Source of the DNA: Rivularia sp. MS3
GTDB taxonomy: Bacteria > Cyanobacteriota > Cyanobacteriia > Cyanobacteriales > Nostocaceae
Assembly: GCA_019192545.1 (NCBI GenBank)
Contig: JAHCMI010000002.1
Location: 124,001 to 188,000, forward strand
Length of the DNA: 64,000 nucleotides
Reading direction: 5' to 3'
Within the stretch, counting starts at the first letter, position 1. The number at the start of each line of letters is the position of its first letter. The notes beneath the pieces are model-generated. The model ran no database searches and was not told where the DNA came from. It worked only from the letters and a program-made list of their open reading frames with translations. A program made the translations under genes and the position numbers. Below, piece by piece: positions 42,770-52,260 of the stretch.

Positions 42770-43684
42770 TTAAGCGTTAGCTGATTCCAAAAGTTTCTTC
42801 CTAGCTCTTTCGGCACGGGCTTCGGCCGAAGTCATTACTTCTTCCATACTTTCAAGCATTTCACCGGGAAAATTTTCTAATACTCTTGTAGAAAGTGCAA
42901 CTCTACCTTTTCCTTCATCGATATCAATGATAAGAGCTTTAATTTCTTGCGAGGGTTGAAATACTTTTTCAAGACTTTCAATAAATTTTTGGCTTATCTG
43001 CTTGATGTGAAGTAAGGCACTAACGCCGTTTATATCAACAAAAACCCCAAATGGCTTAATACCTGTGATTTTCCCTTCTACTAACTGACCAATTTCTAAT
43101 AAACTGAAGCTCGCAGAACTTTTTGCTAAGCGTTGAGAAAGCACTAGCTTATTAGTATCCCGATTCACTTCTAGAAAGCTAACGGTGAGTTTTTGACCTT
43201 TAAGTGCTTCCAAATTATTGCGCTCAAGTAAGTGAGAGCGAGGAATAAAGCCACGCAAACCAAGAAGATCGACGGTGACACCACCTTTATTGGTATTCAT
43301 TACCTGTACGTCTACACTCTTAGTAGTTTCTTGCATTTCTAGTAGCTTTTCCCAAATCTGCCTCATTTCTAATTGACGGCGAGAAATGGTTACTTGCCCT
43401 TCTGCGTTTTGCTCTTGGACAATTAAAAATTCTAGTTCCTCATGAAGTGGTAGAACTTCTGATAAATCTATTACCTCTCTCAAAGCGGCTTCATGACGGG
43501 GAATGAAGGCTGAAGATTTACCTCCAATATCGACATAAGCCCCATCTGGATCAATTTGAAACACTTTGCCTTTGACTACCTGCCCTTTTTGGAACTGGTA
43601 ATCATGTTTTTCTAAAGCAGCCGCAAAATCGTCCATTGTAAAAGACGTATTGGCTTTTTGAGAGATGTTTGCTTCGTTCTCCAT
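42770..43684 (-). CDS. rpsA: 30S ribosomal protein S1 (S1 RNA-binding domain protein)
   Basis: The product has 304 residues with three S1 domains: residues about 33-105 (KGQVVKGKVFQIDPDGAYVD), 115-185 (VDVQVMNTNKGGVTVDLLGL) and 198-270 (GQLVEGKITGIKPFGVFVDI). This three-domain form is the usual cyanobacterial and plastid S1, shorter than the six-domain protein of Escherichia coli. It binds the 5' leader of mRNAs on the 30S subunit. Cyanobacteria have two S1 genes (rps1A and rps1B); I cannot tell which one this is. The ATG at 43684 is clear, and an AT-rich leader of about 220 bases lies upstream. Confidence 0.9.
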   Translation of the reverse strand: MENEANISQKANTSFTMDDFAAALEKHDYQFQKGQVVKGKVFQIDPDGAYVDIGGKSSAFIPRHEAALREVIDLSEVLPLHEELEFLIVQEQNAEGQVTISRRQLEMRQIWEKLLEMQETTKSVDVQVMNTNKGGVTVDLLGLRGFIPRSHLLERNNLEALKGQKLTVSFLEVNRDTNKLVLSQRLAKSSASFSLLEIGQLVEGKITGIKPFGVFVDINGVSALLHIKQISQKFIESLEKVFQPSQEIKALIIDIDEGKGRVALSTRVLENFPGEMLESMEEVMTSAEARAERARKKLLESANA

Positions 43685-43906
43685 AAGAAATTGAAGATGA
43701 ATTAATATTTAGAATGCTCTTTATAAGAGCAAATTATGATTAATTAATCATTAATTAGTAAGCAAATAAAATAATTCACCTTTTCAAATGCCTTTTATAG
43801 ACAGTTTTGAAACCATAAAAAAGAAAGCAAATGATAAAAAGTTGATTATTCGATTAATAATTAATGACAACTCTTACACCATATCCTACAAATCCGATCC
43901 AGATGA

Positions 43907-44647
43907 TTAAAGCTGCCCAAATAATTCTTTAACCTTTTTCCAAGCATCTTCAGCAGCTAGAGCATTATAGCTAGCGCGGCGATCGCAAAAAAAACCGTGC
44001 TGAGCATTCTTGTAACGAAATATATAGCTTTGTATTTTGTGTTTTTTTAATTCTGCTGCAATTGTGTCTACTTGTTCGGTAGGGATACTGGAATCTTCCA
44101 TACCAAAAAAGGCATAAAGCTTACCTTGAATTTGTGAAGTAACATTTATAGTAGGTGTCCCACCACCAGGAGTACTCGTGGTTATACGCGCACCGTAAAA
44201 TGAAGCGGTGGCTTTTATATCGGTTAAGCTAGCGGCGAGATATGCGACGTGCCCGCCGAAGCAAAAACCAATGCTGCCAAATGCATCTTTTTTGACTTCA
44301 GGTAAGGTTTTCAGATAATTTATAGTCGATTGGATATCGCTTAGCAGCTCTGATGCTTTGGTTTGTCCCCAAGCATAATTTCTACCTACTTCTATATCTT
44401 CGGGGGTATAACCGGTAGCAAAACCCGGTGCTTGACGTTGAAATAACGCAGGTGCAATTGCAATATATCCTTCCCTAGCAATACGCTCGGTAACTTCCTT
44501 AATGTGGGAATTAACACCGAATATCTCCTGCAATACAACGATTCCCGGATAGGTACCCTGTTGTTGAGGTTTTGCTAGATGAGCATCTATCTGCACTGAA
44601 TCCGATGCCACTTTTACTGTTTTGGTGTCTATTGCACGCTCTGTCAT
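43907..44647 (-). CDS. Dienelactone hydrolase family protein
   Basis: The product has 246 residues. The alpha/beta-hydrolase nucleophile is cysteine in GSIGFCFGGHVAYLAA, as in dienelactone hydrolases. The acid and histidine follow (FFGMEDSSIPTEQVD and NAQHGFFCDRRASY). HLAKPQQQGTYPGIVVLQEIFGVNSHIKEV is the usual N-terminal block. The physiological substrate is unknown in cyanobacteria, where the family is common; true chlorocatechol breakdown genes are absent here. It starts at ATG 44647 on the minus strand. Downstream is the S1 gene, 220 bases away and co-directional. Confidence 0.9.
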   Translation of the reverse strand: MTERAIDTKTVKVASDSVQIDAHLAKPQQQGTYPGIVVLQEIFGVNSHIKEVTERIAREGYIAIAPALFQRQAPGFATGYTPEDIEVGRNYAWGQTKASELLSDIQSTINYLKTLPEVKKDAFGSIGFCFGGHVAYLAASLTDIKATASFYGARITTSTPGGGTPTINVTSQIQGKLYAFFGMEDSSIPTEQVDTIAAELKKHKIQSYIFRYKNAQHGFFCDRRASYNALAAEDAWKKVKELFGQL

Positions 44648-44834
44648 AATAGTTTTTACGAGTGTGTTGTAATTATTGGATATAGTGGAAGCTTGTCATA
44701 AAAGCTTAACTTTCATGTCTCTTATGAATTAGTAATAACCTTTGCCCGTGAAAAATTTTCCCTTATTAATTTCGATGTATAAATAAATTATTCAGCCCGA
44801 AAGCAACTAACGCCTATTTTTACCGACGTACTCC

Positions 44835-45170
44835 TTAAAAAATGGGCAGGGGCACCCCAAGAAATTTTTTAGAAGAAAAAATTTTTTGGGAACCCCTGGG
44901 CAGGCATCTTGATGCAACAGCGAGTGGGGGAAACCACGCCATTTGCTCCACTTGATGAATCCACCCCCGTGGGTCGTCATCCCGACCTTGAGAGGAGTGG
45001 TGTTAGCGAAGCGTCTCCGAAGGAGATACCCGAAGGGGGAGACCCCAAGGCCGCAATGGCTCCCCAAGACCGCGCTGCATCGCTTTTTAAAAAGCTTCCG
45101 GTTTTAACCCCGATGACTCGTCCTGATACGAGTCGAAGACCCGTATCAGGGAAGCCTGCCCATTTTTTAA
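44835..45170. repeat. 336-base element with perfect 16-base terminal inverted repeats, enclosing family C copy 3
   Basis: TTAAAAAATGGGCAGG (44835-44850) is perfectly repeated in inverse as CCTGCCCATTTTTTAA (45155-45170). Inside are an A/T hairpin near 44857-44890, the family C element at 44938-45063 (GCCATTTGCTCC to GACCCCAAGGCCGCAATGGCTCC) and hairpin CCTGATACG / CGTATCAGG (45122-45150). Open frames inside on both strands are repeat-derived and not genes. Confidence 0.82.
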
Positions 45171-45226
45171 TAGAGGAATTGTGACAGGTTCTCAATTAAG
45201 CTACTAGCACCCCTATAACGAAGGTG

Positions 45227-46213
45227 ATGATTCAATTCCGCATTCAGCCAGATAGTGAAATTCCTGCATCGACTCAGTTATTCAACCAAATTCGATTCGC
45301 GATCGCATCGCGGCAATATCCACCAGCCTATAAGTTGCCTTCAACGCGAGCGTTGGCGATGCAAACCGGTTTACATCGCAACACTATTAGTAAAGTTTAC
45401 CGTCAATTAGAAGAGGACGGACTTGTCGAAAGTTTAGCTGGCTCAGGAATTTACGTCCGCGCTCAAGGACACGAGGGCGGTAGCAAATTACAATCGCCAA
45501 TTCTCAAACAACATCCTCAAGCATACAAAATTGTTCAGAAGGCATTAGACGAACTACTTTCTCAAGGTTGTTCCTTAAATCAGGCCCGCGAGATATTTTT
45601 GGCTGAAATTGATTGGCGGTTACGTTGTAGTGCAAGGGTATTAGTAGCAGTACCAACTCAAGATATTGGCGCTGGCGAATTAATAGTACAAGAGTTAGAG
45701 CAGGCACTACAAATACCAGTACAATTAGTTGCTACCGAAGAATTATCAGCTGTATTAGATAAAACAACTTCAGCAACAGTTGTTACAAGCCGATATTTTA
45801 TCGGAGAAGTAGAAGCAATTGCAGCGCCTAGAGCAGTACGTGTAATCCCTCTTGATATCCACGATTACGCTAAAGAATTCAATATTGTTAAAAATTTATC
45901 AAAAGACAGCTGTATTGGTATTGTCAGCCTTAGTTCCGGAATTCTCCGAGCTACAGAAGTAATTCTTCATGGTTTGCGAGGGGACGAAATATTGGTAATG
46001 ACTTCCCAACCAAAAGATAGCTATAAATTAGGCGCGATAGTCAAACGGGCACAAATCATATTTTGTACTGACGAAACTAGTTATGGTGCCGTACAAGCTG
46101 CGATGCAAATGGCTATAGAAGACATTATTCGTCCTCCTAAGATGGTTTACTGTGAAAATTATATTGGCAGTAAATCGATTAATTTACTTAAAAGAGAGTT
46201 AGGTTTGGGATAA
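45227..46213 (+). CDS. GntR family transcriptional regulator
   Basis: The product has 328 residues from ATG 45227. Residues 1-75 form the winged HTH (IPASTQLFNQIRFAIASRQY, KLPSTRALAMQTGLHRNTIS, KVYRQLEEDGLVESLAGSGI). The rest (about 250 residues) is an effector-sensing part without a recognisable aminotransferase or UTRA fold; ARVLVAVPTQDIGAGELIVQ and CIGIVSLSSGILRATEVILH suggest a periplasmic-binding-protein-like Rossmann fold. Its ligand and targets are unknown. GTG 45224 directly before would be an alternative. It lies just right of the 336-base palindromic element, and no neighbour looks like an obvious target. Confidence 0.85.
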   Translation: MIQFRIQPDSEIPASTQLFNQIRFAIASRQYPPAYKLPSTRALAMQTGLHRNTISKVYRQLEEDGLVESLAGSGIYVRAQGHEGGSKLQSPILKQHPQAYKIVQKALDELLSQGCSLNQAREIFLAEIDWRLRCSARVLVAVPTQDIGAGELIVQELEQALQIPVQLVATEELSAVLDKTTSATVVTSRYFIGEVEAIAAPRAVRVIPLDIHDYAKEFNIVKNLSKDSCIGIVSLSSGILRATEVILHGLRGDEILVMTSQPKDSYKLGAIVKRAQIIFCTDETSYGAVQAAMQMAIEDIIRPPKMVYCENYIGSKSINLLKRELGLG

Positions 46214-46316
46214 AAGAGGATGGGGCATCGAGCATCAGAAAAGAGTTAAGAGCTAAAAATTAAGAATTATGAATTTTAAAGCTCAATTTAAAGCTCAATA
46301 CCCAATTCTCAGTCTC

Positions 46317-47210
46317 TTATGCAGATAGTGGCGTAGGTAATTGCAAAAATTCCTTAACTGTCTCTAAATAAGTTTTTGGGTCTTCAAGCATGGGAAAATG
46401 AGCCGTATTAGAAATCATTTGATACTCAACCCTATCGCTCATTGCTGCTGCTTTTCTTCCCATTTCGGCGGGAATAATTTTGTCGTATTCCCCAGATACT
46501 AACAAGGTTGGAACTTGAAGTTTGGCAAACTCCTGTGGCATTAATTCAGCCTGAGCTTTACTGACTGAAGTATAAATTGTATTTAAGGCAGCTTCGTAGT
46601 CTGCTATCAAAAAGTCTTGTAAAAAAGCCTGACGCTCGGTTGATTTTATAGAACGATAAAGAAATCGCGCCATAAACATTTTGTCAACCAAAGGAATTTT
46701 TGCTAACCATTGAGGACGAAATTTGACAACGTAACCACCAAACTTATGAAAAGCCTCAAAAGATTTTTTGTCATACTCAAAAATACCACTACAAGTCAAA
46801 ATAGCCTTTTCTACACGTTCTTGATATTGATTCAGAAATAAAGTCGCAATTGATGCGCCCATTGAGTGGGCATTAATATAAACGCGCTGCAACTGTAATT
46901 CATCAAGCAATACTGCCAAATCTTGGGCGTACTCTTCTAACTCATAGGTTAATTTAATTGCCTCTCCTGCTTCTTGCTCAACAAATTGCGACTCATCAAT
47001 AATCGGTTTACCGCGAGAGCGTCCAAACCCACGCATATCGTAAAGCAAACAATCAAATTCCTTTGATAAAACCTTTGCAGTAGTCTCCCAATACCTAGCA
47101 CTACCTGCCCAACCATGAATAAATACCATCACCGGTTTTTCTAAACCATTAGATGTTTGTCTTATCCACTCGTAATAATGCTCTACGCCACGAACTTTAA
47201 TATAAGTCAT
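46317..47210 (-). CDS. Alpha/beta hydrolase
   Basis: The product has 297 residues. The oxyanion region is MVFIHGWAGSARYW; the nucleophile elbow is NAHSMGASIA (Ser); the acid and histidine follow in LLVSGEYDKIIPAEMGRKAA and ISNTAHFPMLEDPKTYLETV. An acidic insertion at about residues 70-90 (DESQFVEQEAGEAIKLTYEL) sits in the cap. The substrate is unknown; this is a common soluble esterase or lipase-like fold. It starts at ATG 47210. It follows clpX at a distance of about 80 bases on the same strand, after a TAATTCCTAAC-like heptamer patch (47262-47290), so it may be weakly co-transcribed with the protease genes. Confidence 0.88.
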   Translation of the reverse strand: MTYIKVRGVEHYYEWIRQTSNGLEKPVMVFIHGWAGSARYWETTAKVLSKEFDCLLYDMRGFGRSRGKPIIDESQFVEQEAGEAIKLTYELEEYAQDLAVLLDELQLQRVYINAHSMGASIATLFLNQYQERVEKAILTCSGIFEYDKKSFEAFHKFGGYVVKFRPQWLAKIPLVDKMFMARFLYRSIKSTERQAFLQDFLIADYEAALNTIYTSVSKAQAELMPQEFAKLQVPTLLVSGEYDKIIPAEMGRKAAAMSDRVEYQMISNTAHFPMLEDPKTYLETVKEFLQLPTPLSA

Positions 47211-47229
47211 CTATCAAAAACTAATTATC

Positions 47230-47290
47230 AAAAACAAAAAATTAGAAGTTAAGAATAAATTCCTAACTTCTAACTTTTAATTCCTAATTA
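47230..47290. repeat. Degenerate TAACTTC / TTCCTAA heptamer patch
   Basis: Units of TTCCTAA and CTAACTT lie between clpX and the alpha/beta hydrolase gene. They belong to the same class as the GTTAGAA arrays elsewhere. Confidence 0.65.
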
Positions 47291-47293
47291 TAT

Positions 47294-48652
47294 TTAAGCT
47301 GATTCAGGCTTCGGTAGGGAAGAGGGATGTACCAATAGTTCTGCTGTCGAACGTTTCTCAACCATTTCGCGGGTTACCGTACAAATATTCACATCCTTAC
47401 GAGAAGGTAATTCGTACATTACATCTAGCATCAGTTCTTCAACAATGCCTCGCAATGCTCTAGCACCAGTTTTACGACGATAAGCTTCTTGAGCTATTGC
47501 TTTGAGAGCTTCTGTATTAAACTCTAACTGAACGCTATCCATATTTAACAGTTTCTGATACTGCTTGACTAAAGCGCTACGCGGTTTAGTTAATATCGAC
47601 ATTAAAGCTTCTTCATCAAGTGGATCTACCACAGCCACCATTGGAACTCTTCCGATAAATTCAGGTATCATGCCGAACTTAACTAAATCTCCTGGCTCTA
47701 AATGGCGCACTGTATCAGCCGCTCGCTTTTCTTTAGATTGCCCTTCTCCAGGCTGTAAAAATCCAATTGACTTTTTACCGGTTCTTTGCTCTACGACCTT
47801 TTCCAAACCAACGAAAGCACCACCACAAACGAATAATATATTACTCGTATCAATCTGGATGCAGTCCTGATAGGGGTGCTTACGCCCTCCTTGAGGAGGA
47901 ACGTTGGCAACAGTTCCTTCAAGCATTTTCAGCAAAGCTTGCTGCACGCCTTCACCAGAAACATCCCGCGTTATCGAGGGGTTTTCGCTCTTACGGGCAA
48001 TTTTGTCAATTTCGTCAATATAGATGATTCCGCGCTGCGCTTCTTCAACATCTAAATCGGCAACCTGCAACAGTCGCAGTAAAATGTTTTCTACATCCTC
48101 TCCGACATAACCTGCTTCTGTGAGGGTAGTAGCATCAGCAACGGCAAAAGGTACATCAAGAATTTTCGCTAAAGTTTGTGCCAGCAGAGTCTTACCGCAG
48201 CCTGTAGGACCAATCAATAAGATATTAGATTTTTGTAATTCTACCGAGTCTGAATCATCATTCTCGCGATCGCCTTCTCCTTTAGAGCCGTTAACCAGCG
48301 ACAATCTTTTATAGTGATTGTATACCGCAACTGAAAGCACTTTCTTAGCCTCGTCTTGACCAATAACGTGTTCGTCAAGATATTTCTTAATTTCTCGCGG
48401 TTTCGGTATCTGGTTAAACGAGAGACTGGCAGAGCGGGTACGGCGTTTTTGAGGAGGTTCCGAGCGTGGTGCTGGCTGCGAAGCCGTTGCTGCACCATTA
48501 GTGTCGAGCAGTTCCTCATCTAAGATTTCGTTACACAAGTCAACGCACTCATCGCAGATGTAGACTCCCGGTCCGGCGATTAGCTTGCGTACCTGCTCTT
48601 GAGATTTTCCACAAAATGAACATTTTAAATGGGAGTCGTACTTACCTGTCAT
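47294..48652 (-). CDS. clpX: ATP-dependent Clp protease ATP-binding subunit ClpX
   Basis: The product has 452 residues. The N-terminal zinc-binding C4 domain is [14 protein letters not shown] and [12 protein letters not shown]. The AAA+ domain shows [20 protein letters not shown] (Walker A), [18 protein letters not shown] (Walker B), and the [15 protein letters not shown] pore region. The sensor region with [17 protein letters not shown] and the C-terminal [19 protein letters not shown] block follow. ClpX unfolds substrates and feeds them to ClpP in the cytoplasm. The clpP gene ends 9 bases upstream, so they are co-transcribed. A Ser/Pro/Arg-rich insert ([20 protein letters not shown]) separates the zinc domain from the AAA+ part, common in cyanobacterial ClpX. 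Confidence 0.97.
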   Translation of the reverse strand: MTGKYDSHLKCSFCGKSQEQVRKLIAGPGVYICDECVDLCNEILDEELLDTNGAATASQPAPRSEPPQKRRTRSASLSFNQIPKPREIKKYLDEHVIGQDEAKKVLSVAVYNHYKRLSLVNGSKGEGDRENDDSDSVELQKSNILLIGPTGCGKTLLAQTLAKILDVPFAVADATTLTEAGYVGEDVENILLRLLQVADLDVEEAQRGIIYIDEIDKIARKSENPSITRDVSGEGVQQALLKMLEGTVANVPPQGGRKHPYQDCIQIDTSNILFVCGGAFVGLEKVVEQRTGKKSIGFLQPGEGQSKEKRAADTVRHLEPGDLVKFGMIPEFIGRVPMVAVVDPLDEEALMSILTKPRSALVKQYQKLLNMDSVQLEFNTEALKAIAQEAYRRKTGARALRGIVEELMLDVMYELPSRKDVNICTVTREMVEKRSTAELLVHPSSLPKPESA

Positions 48653-48661
48653 ACCAGCCTC

Positions 48662-49366
48662 TTATTTCACTCTAGTGACGTTTTCCCCTGCTGCAGGAAG
48701 ATTTTGCCTGGAGATAACCTGGTCGATTAACCCATAGTCTTTAGCTTCCTCAGCCGACATAAAGAAATCTCGTTCGGTATCAGCTTCTATTTTTTCTAAT
48801 GGTTGACTAGTATGAGATGCTAAAATCTCATTCAACTTAGATTTATGATAAAGAATTTCTTTAGCTTGAATTTCTATATCCACTGCTTGTCCCTGAGCGC
48901 CGCCCAAAGGTTGATGAATCATAATCCGAGAATCCGGAAGAGACATCCGCTTACCGGCAGTCCCCGCTGTTAGTAATAAAGCACCCATGCTAGCAGCTAA
49001 TCCAAAACATATAGTTACTACGTCTGGACGGATTTGTTGAATTGTATCATAAATTGCCATACCAGCCGTAACTGAGCCGCCAGGAGAATTTATGTAGATT
49101 TGAATGTCTTTTTCTGAGTCGTCCGCATCAAGAAACAGTAGTTGAGCAACAAGCGAATTCGCAACCGCATCATCGATAGGAGTTCCCAAAAAAATTATTC
49201 GTTCTCGTAGCAAGCGCGAATAGATGTCAAAAGCCCTTTCCCCCATACCTGATTGTTCTACTACCGTTGGAAGCATAGAGGTAGCGGGTAGGCTATCGCT
49301 TTGCGAATAAATAGGTAATTGATTCAAACTGCTCAATGGGTAATTTCCCGACTGCGATACAAGCAT
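48662..49366 (-). CDS. clpP: ATP-dependent Clp protease proteolytic subunit ClpP
   Basis: From ATG 49366 the product has 234 residues. The catalytic serine is in [15 protein letters not shown] and the histidine in [15 protein letters not shown]; the third residue follows in [18 protein letters not shown]. The N-terminal 40 residues ([20 protein letters not shown]) are an extension typical of the cyanobacterial ClpP partner encoded next to clpX. ClpP forms the degradation barrel. A TTG at 49384 would add six residues and is unlikely. clpX follows after 9 bases; the trigger factor gene ends about 320 bases upstream on the same strand, the order tig-clpP-clpX known from many bacteria. Confidence 0.96.
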   Translation of the reverse strand: MLVSQSGNYPLSSLNQLPIYSQSDSLPATSMLPTVVEQSGMGERAFDIYSRLLRERIIFLGTPIDDAVANSLVAQLLFLDADDSEKDIQIYINSPGGSVTAGMAIYDTIQQIRPDVVTICFGLAASMGALLLTAGTAGKRMSLPDSRIMIHQPLGGAQGQAVDIEIQAKEILYHKSKLNEILASHTSQPLEKIEADTERDFFMSAEEAKDYGLIDQVISRQNLPAAGENVTRVK

Positions 49367-49686
49367 AAAACTTATAAATGACAATTAAGACAACAGTAGC
49401 CAAAAGACAGCAATTGCTGCTTGTCTATAACAATAACCGAATTTCTATAAGACAGTATGTGTTAACCATTATGCCTTATATAAATCGAGAGCGTGTAAAT
49501 CGAATCAATAATATTGAAGGCTGCAAGAGGTGATTCGGTTTAATTTTAAGTTTTGTTAAAATTTATGCATATTTTTGATGTTTATTGGAATTAGGTAGCA
49601 CTCAGCCACTGCCGTAGAGATAAATTAATGACTTTTGTGTATTTATCTTCGATCCAGTACTGATTGCTGAGTGCTATAAACTGCCA
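49367..49686. other. Spacer between tig and clpP
   Basis: About 320 bases, AT-rich, with no gene. Long enough for a separate clpP promoter. No clear terminator for tig was seen. Confidence 0.5.
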
Positions 49687-51132
49687 TTATTCCTGAACTG
49701 TAGCCGAGACAGTTTGTTCCTCGTCATTTGAAGAATCATTATCGCTTTCTTCAACTTCGTTGGTTTCTACAGTTTCTTCTGTGGCATTTTCTGGGGGGGT
49801 TAAAGAGCCTTCTGGCACAAGTTCAATTGAAGAACGTTCCAAAAGCCAATCGATTATTTTTTCAGTTAATAATTCGTTTTCAACTGCTTCTTTGACTCTT
49901 TGAGGATCGACATCTTCTCCAGAATATTCTTCCATTACTTCTTTGAATCTAGCTTCTACTTCTTCGGGGGTAGCTTTGATAGATTCGCGTTCGCCAACTT
50001 CACGCAGAGCAAGAGTTCTTTGCAGCCTGTCTACTGCTTCCCCACGGGAACGCTCCCGCAATTGAGGAATAGTATCTTGATTGAAAAGCTTCTTAATATC
50101 CAATCCTTGCTGCGAAAGACGCATGGCAGTTTGGGTAAGCATTGCATCCACTTCTTGCTGAACCATTGTTTCTGGTAAGTCAAATGTTGCGTGCTTAACT
50201 AATTCTGTTAGCAGAGCTTCTTGCTTTTTCGCTTTAGCATTATCCTCGCTTTCCTTTTTGAACCGCTCTTCTAAGGAATTACGTAATTCAGTTAAATTCT
50301 CGAATTCGCTGACTTCCTGAGCAAAATCATCATTTAGCTCCGGAAGTTCTTTTTCCTTGAGTTCTTTGAGCGTCACTGTGAATTTAGCAGCTTTCCCTGC
50401 TAGTTCTTCATTCGCGTAAGGATCGGGGAATTGAGCGTCAACTTCTTTGCTTTCTCCAGGATTCATTCCGATGATTCCTGAAATAAATCCGGGGATAAAT
50501 TTATCTTCTTCCAAATCAACTTGAAAGTCGGTAGCTTCCGCGCCAGGAATCACTTCGAGTTCGGCATCGGGATCTGCACCTTCTTCGGGAGCTAAAAATC
50601 CTTTAAAGTCAAGAATCGCAGTATCTCCCAATTGGGCGGGACGACCTTCTACAGGAATCAAAGTCGCCATTTGCTGACGCTCGTTCTCTAAGACTTTATC
50701 TACTTGTTCTGCATCGTATTTAACTTCCTCAGCTTTAAACGCCAAACCCGAATACTCGCTCAAATCAATTTGAGGCGGTACGTCTATTGCTGCTGAAAAA
50801 GTCAAAGGTTTTCCTGGCTCGTAATTATCGATCAATTCTTCATAAGAAGAGCGTAACTCAGGCTGACCGATAGCTTCAATATTCTCTTGCTTTACCGCTT
50901 CACCAATACTATCTTGGATTAATTCTTCTAATGCTGCGGCTTTGATGCGAGTTTTTCCTAAACGCTGTAGCAATATTTGCCGAGGTACCTTACCTTTGCG
51001 AAATCCTGAGATATTAGCCTGCCGAGAGTAATTTTGAATTACCTTTTCATAGCTTTGCTTGGTTTTTTCTGGCTCAATTTCGATTTCCAAACCAACTTGA
51101 CTTGCTGGCAGCTTTTCCTGGGTTACTTTCAT
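49687..51132 (-). CDS. tig: Trigger factor
   Basis: The product has 481 residues with the three domains of the family. The N-terminal ribosome-docking domain carries ISGFRKGKVPRQILLQRLGK (GFRxGxxP signature). The FKBP-type prolyl isomerase domain follows (GDTAILDFKGFLAPEEGADP, FIPGFISGIIGMNPGESKEV), then a long helical C-terminal chaperone domain (MVQQEVDAMLTQTAMRLSQQ). It binds nascent chains at the ribosome exit. The C-terminal tail is very acidic (TNEVEESDNDSSNDEEQTVS). Starts at ATG 51132. It precedes clpP-clpX, linking folding and proteolysis. Confidence 0.97.
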   Translation of the reverse strand: MKVTQEKLPASQVGLEIEIEPEKTKQSYEKVIQNYSRQANISGFRKGKVPRQILLQRLGKTRIKAAALEELIQDSIGEAVKQENIEAIGQPELRSSYEELIDNYEPGKPLTFSAAIDVPPQIDLSEYSGLAFKAEEVKYDAEQVDKVLENERQQMATLIPVEGRPAQLGDTAILDFKGFLAPEEGADPDAELEVIPGAEATDFQVDLEEDKFIPGFISGIIGMNPGESKEVDAQFPDPYANEELAGKAAKFTVTLKELKEKELPELNDDFAQEVSEFENLTELRNSLEERFKKESEDNAKAKKQEALLTELVKHATFDLPETMVQQEVDAMLTQTAMRLSQQGLDIKKLFNQDTIPQLRERSRGEAVDRLQRTLALREVGERESIKATPEEVEARFKEVMEEYSGEDVDPQRVKEAVENELLTEKIIDWLLERSSIELVPEGSLTPPENATEETVETNEVEESDNDSSNDEEQTVSATVQE

Positions 51133-52260
51133 AGATTTTGTTGATATTTCCTGCTATTTTTGTACTTAAAATTCGCCAACTTCTGATTCCTCGCATTTAC
51201 CGAGGGAAGCTTAGATTTTCATCTTTTAACAATTTTCTGTGGGGATAAGCACTAAGCTTGACTTATGCTCTAAAGCTTTGGGGTAGCTGCTTTATCTTAC
51301 GGATAATAATTTCACCACCATAATTTTCTTTAGAAGCCCCGTTCGTCTTACTTATAAGAATAAAGTCCCACTACGGTTGGTAAACTTCCCATATAATCCG
51401 ATTAAACACAAGGTTACTGGAAATTTTGGGATATCAATACCGAGGCTGAAGCATCACTTCGTTCTATGCCAATGTAGATAAAGTAGTATCAACTTCCGAC
51501 ATTAGCTGGTGGTAGCATAGACTTGTTTATCATCTGAAAAAGAGTGTTAAGTACAAGCCCCCTGACTATATCCGGGTCTGCGTGCATATAATTAGAATTT
51601 TAGAATTCTGCGACCTTAATCTCCTTTGACGTGGCTATCTATAACTGAGGGGGATATCACCGTGATATCCTTATTTTCAACAAAACTTCTATGATTCAAG
51701 AATTGTCTTGTCATGAAAATTTAGGATTTTATGCTTGAGTAGAGTTAGAGCAACATCTCAACCACAATCCGGTGAATTATATCATTGTTATTCTTTTTCG
51801 CCTGCTTTTGACTAAGAGTCCATCTGAATCATAGTACATAAACACTTCTACTCAACGCCGTTTTCATTATCTGCTCTGGGGAGTTAAATGCCCTATAGCA
51901 AAGGTCTTATATATTAATCGCTAAAATTTTACTCTTATAAGCAAAACTCGTGTATAATATATACTTTATATATTTATAAAATACGAATAGATAGTTAATT
52001 AATAATTGTTGTAAAGTGCATGATAATAAAGAGAGTCTTACGTAAGAAAATTAATGGTAATGGTTTATTAAAATACTAATGATAATTATCTTTAAAGTTA
52101 TAAGTAATTTATAGGTAAGATAAAATTAATTTAAGTGCGACAGTACGATTAATAAAAATATGAAAATTTTTGCGATTAATACAATATTTATAAAAAATTA
52201 CGATGATTACAAAAATACGAAAATAATTACAAATAGAACTATTAGCAGGAGGAAGTAAAT
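51133..52260. other. Long intergenic region between tig and asd
   Basis: About 1.1 kb with divergent flanking genes (tig leftwards, asd rightwards). It must hold both promoters. Base composition becomes very AT-rich after 51900. No credible ORF, tRNA or strong inverted repeat was found; a trans-acting small RNA cannot be excluded by eye. Confidence 0.5.

Noticed and set aside
44807-45195. Three overlapping open frames of 70-90 codons on both strands
   Set aside because: They lie within the palindromic 336-base element, have unnatural Gly/Pro/Arg-rich composition and no ribosome sites.
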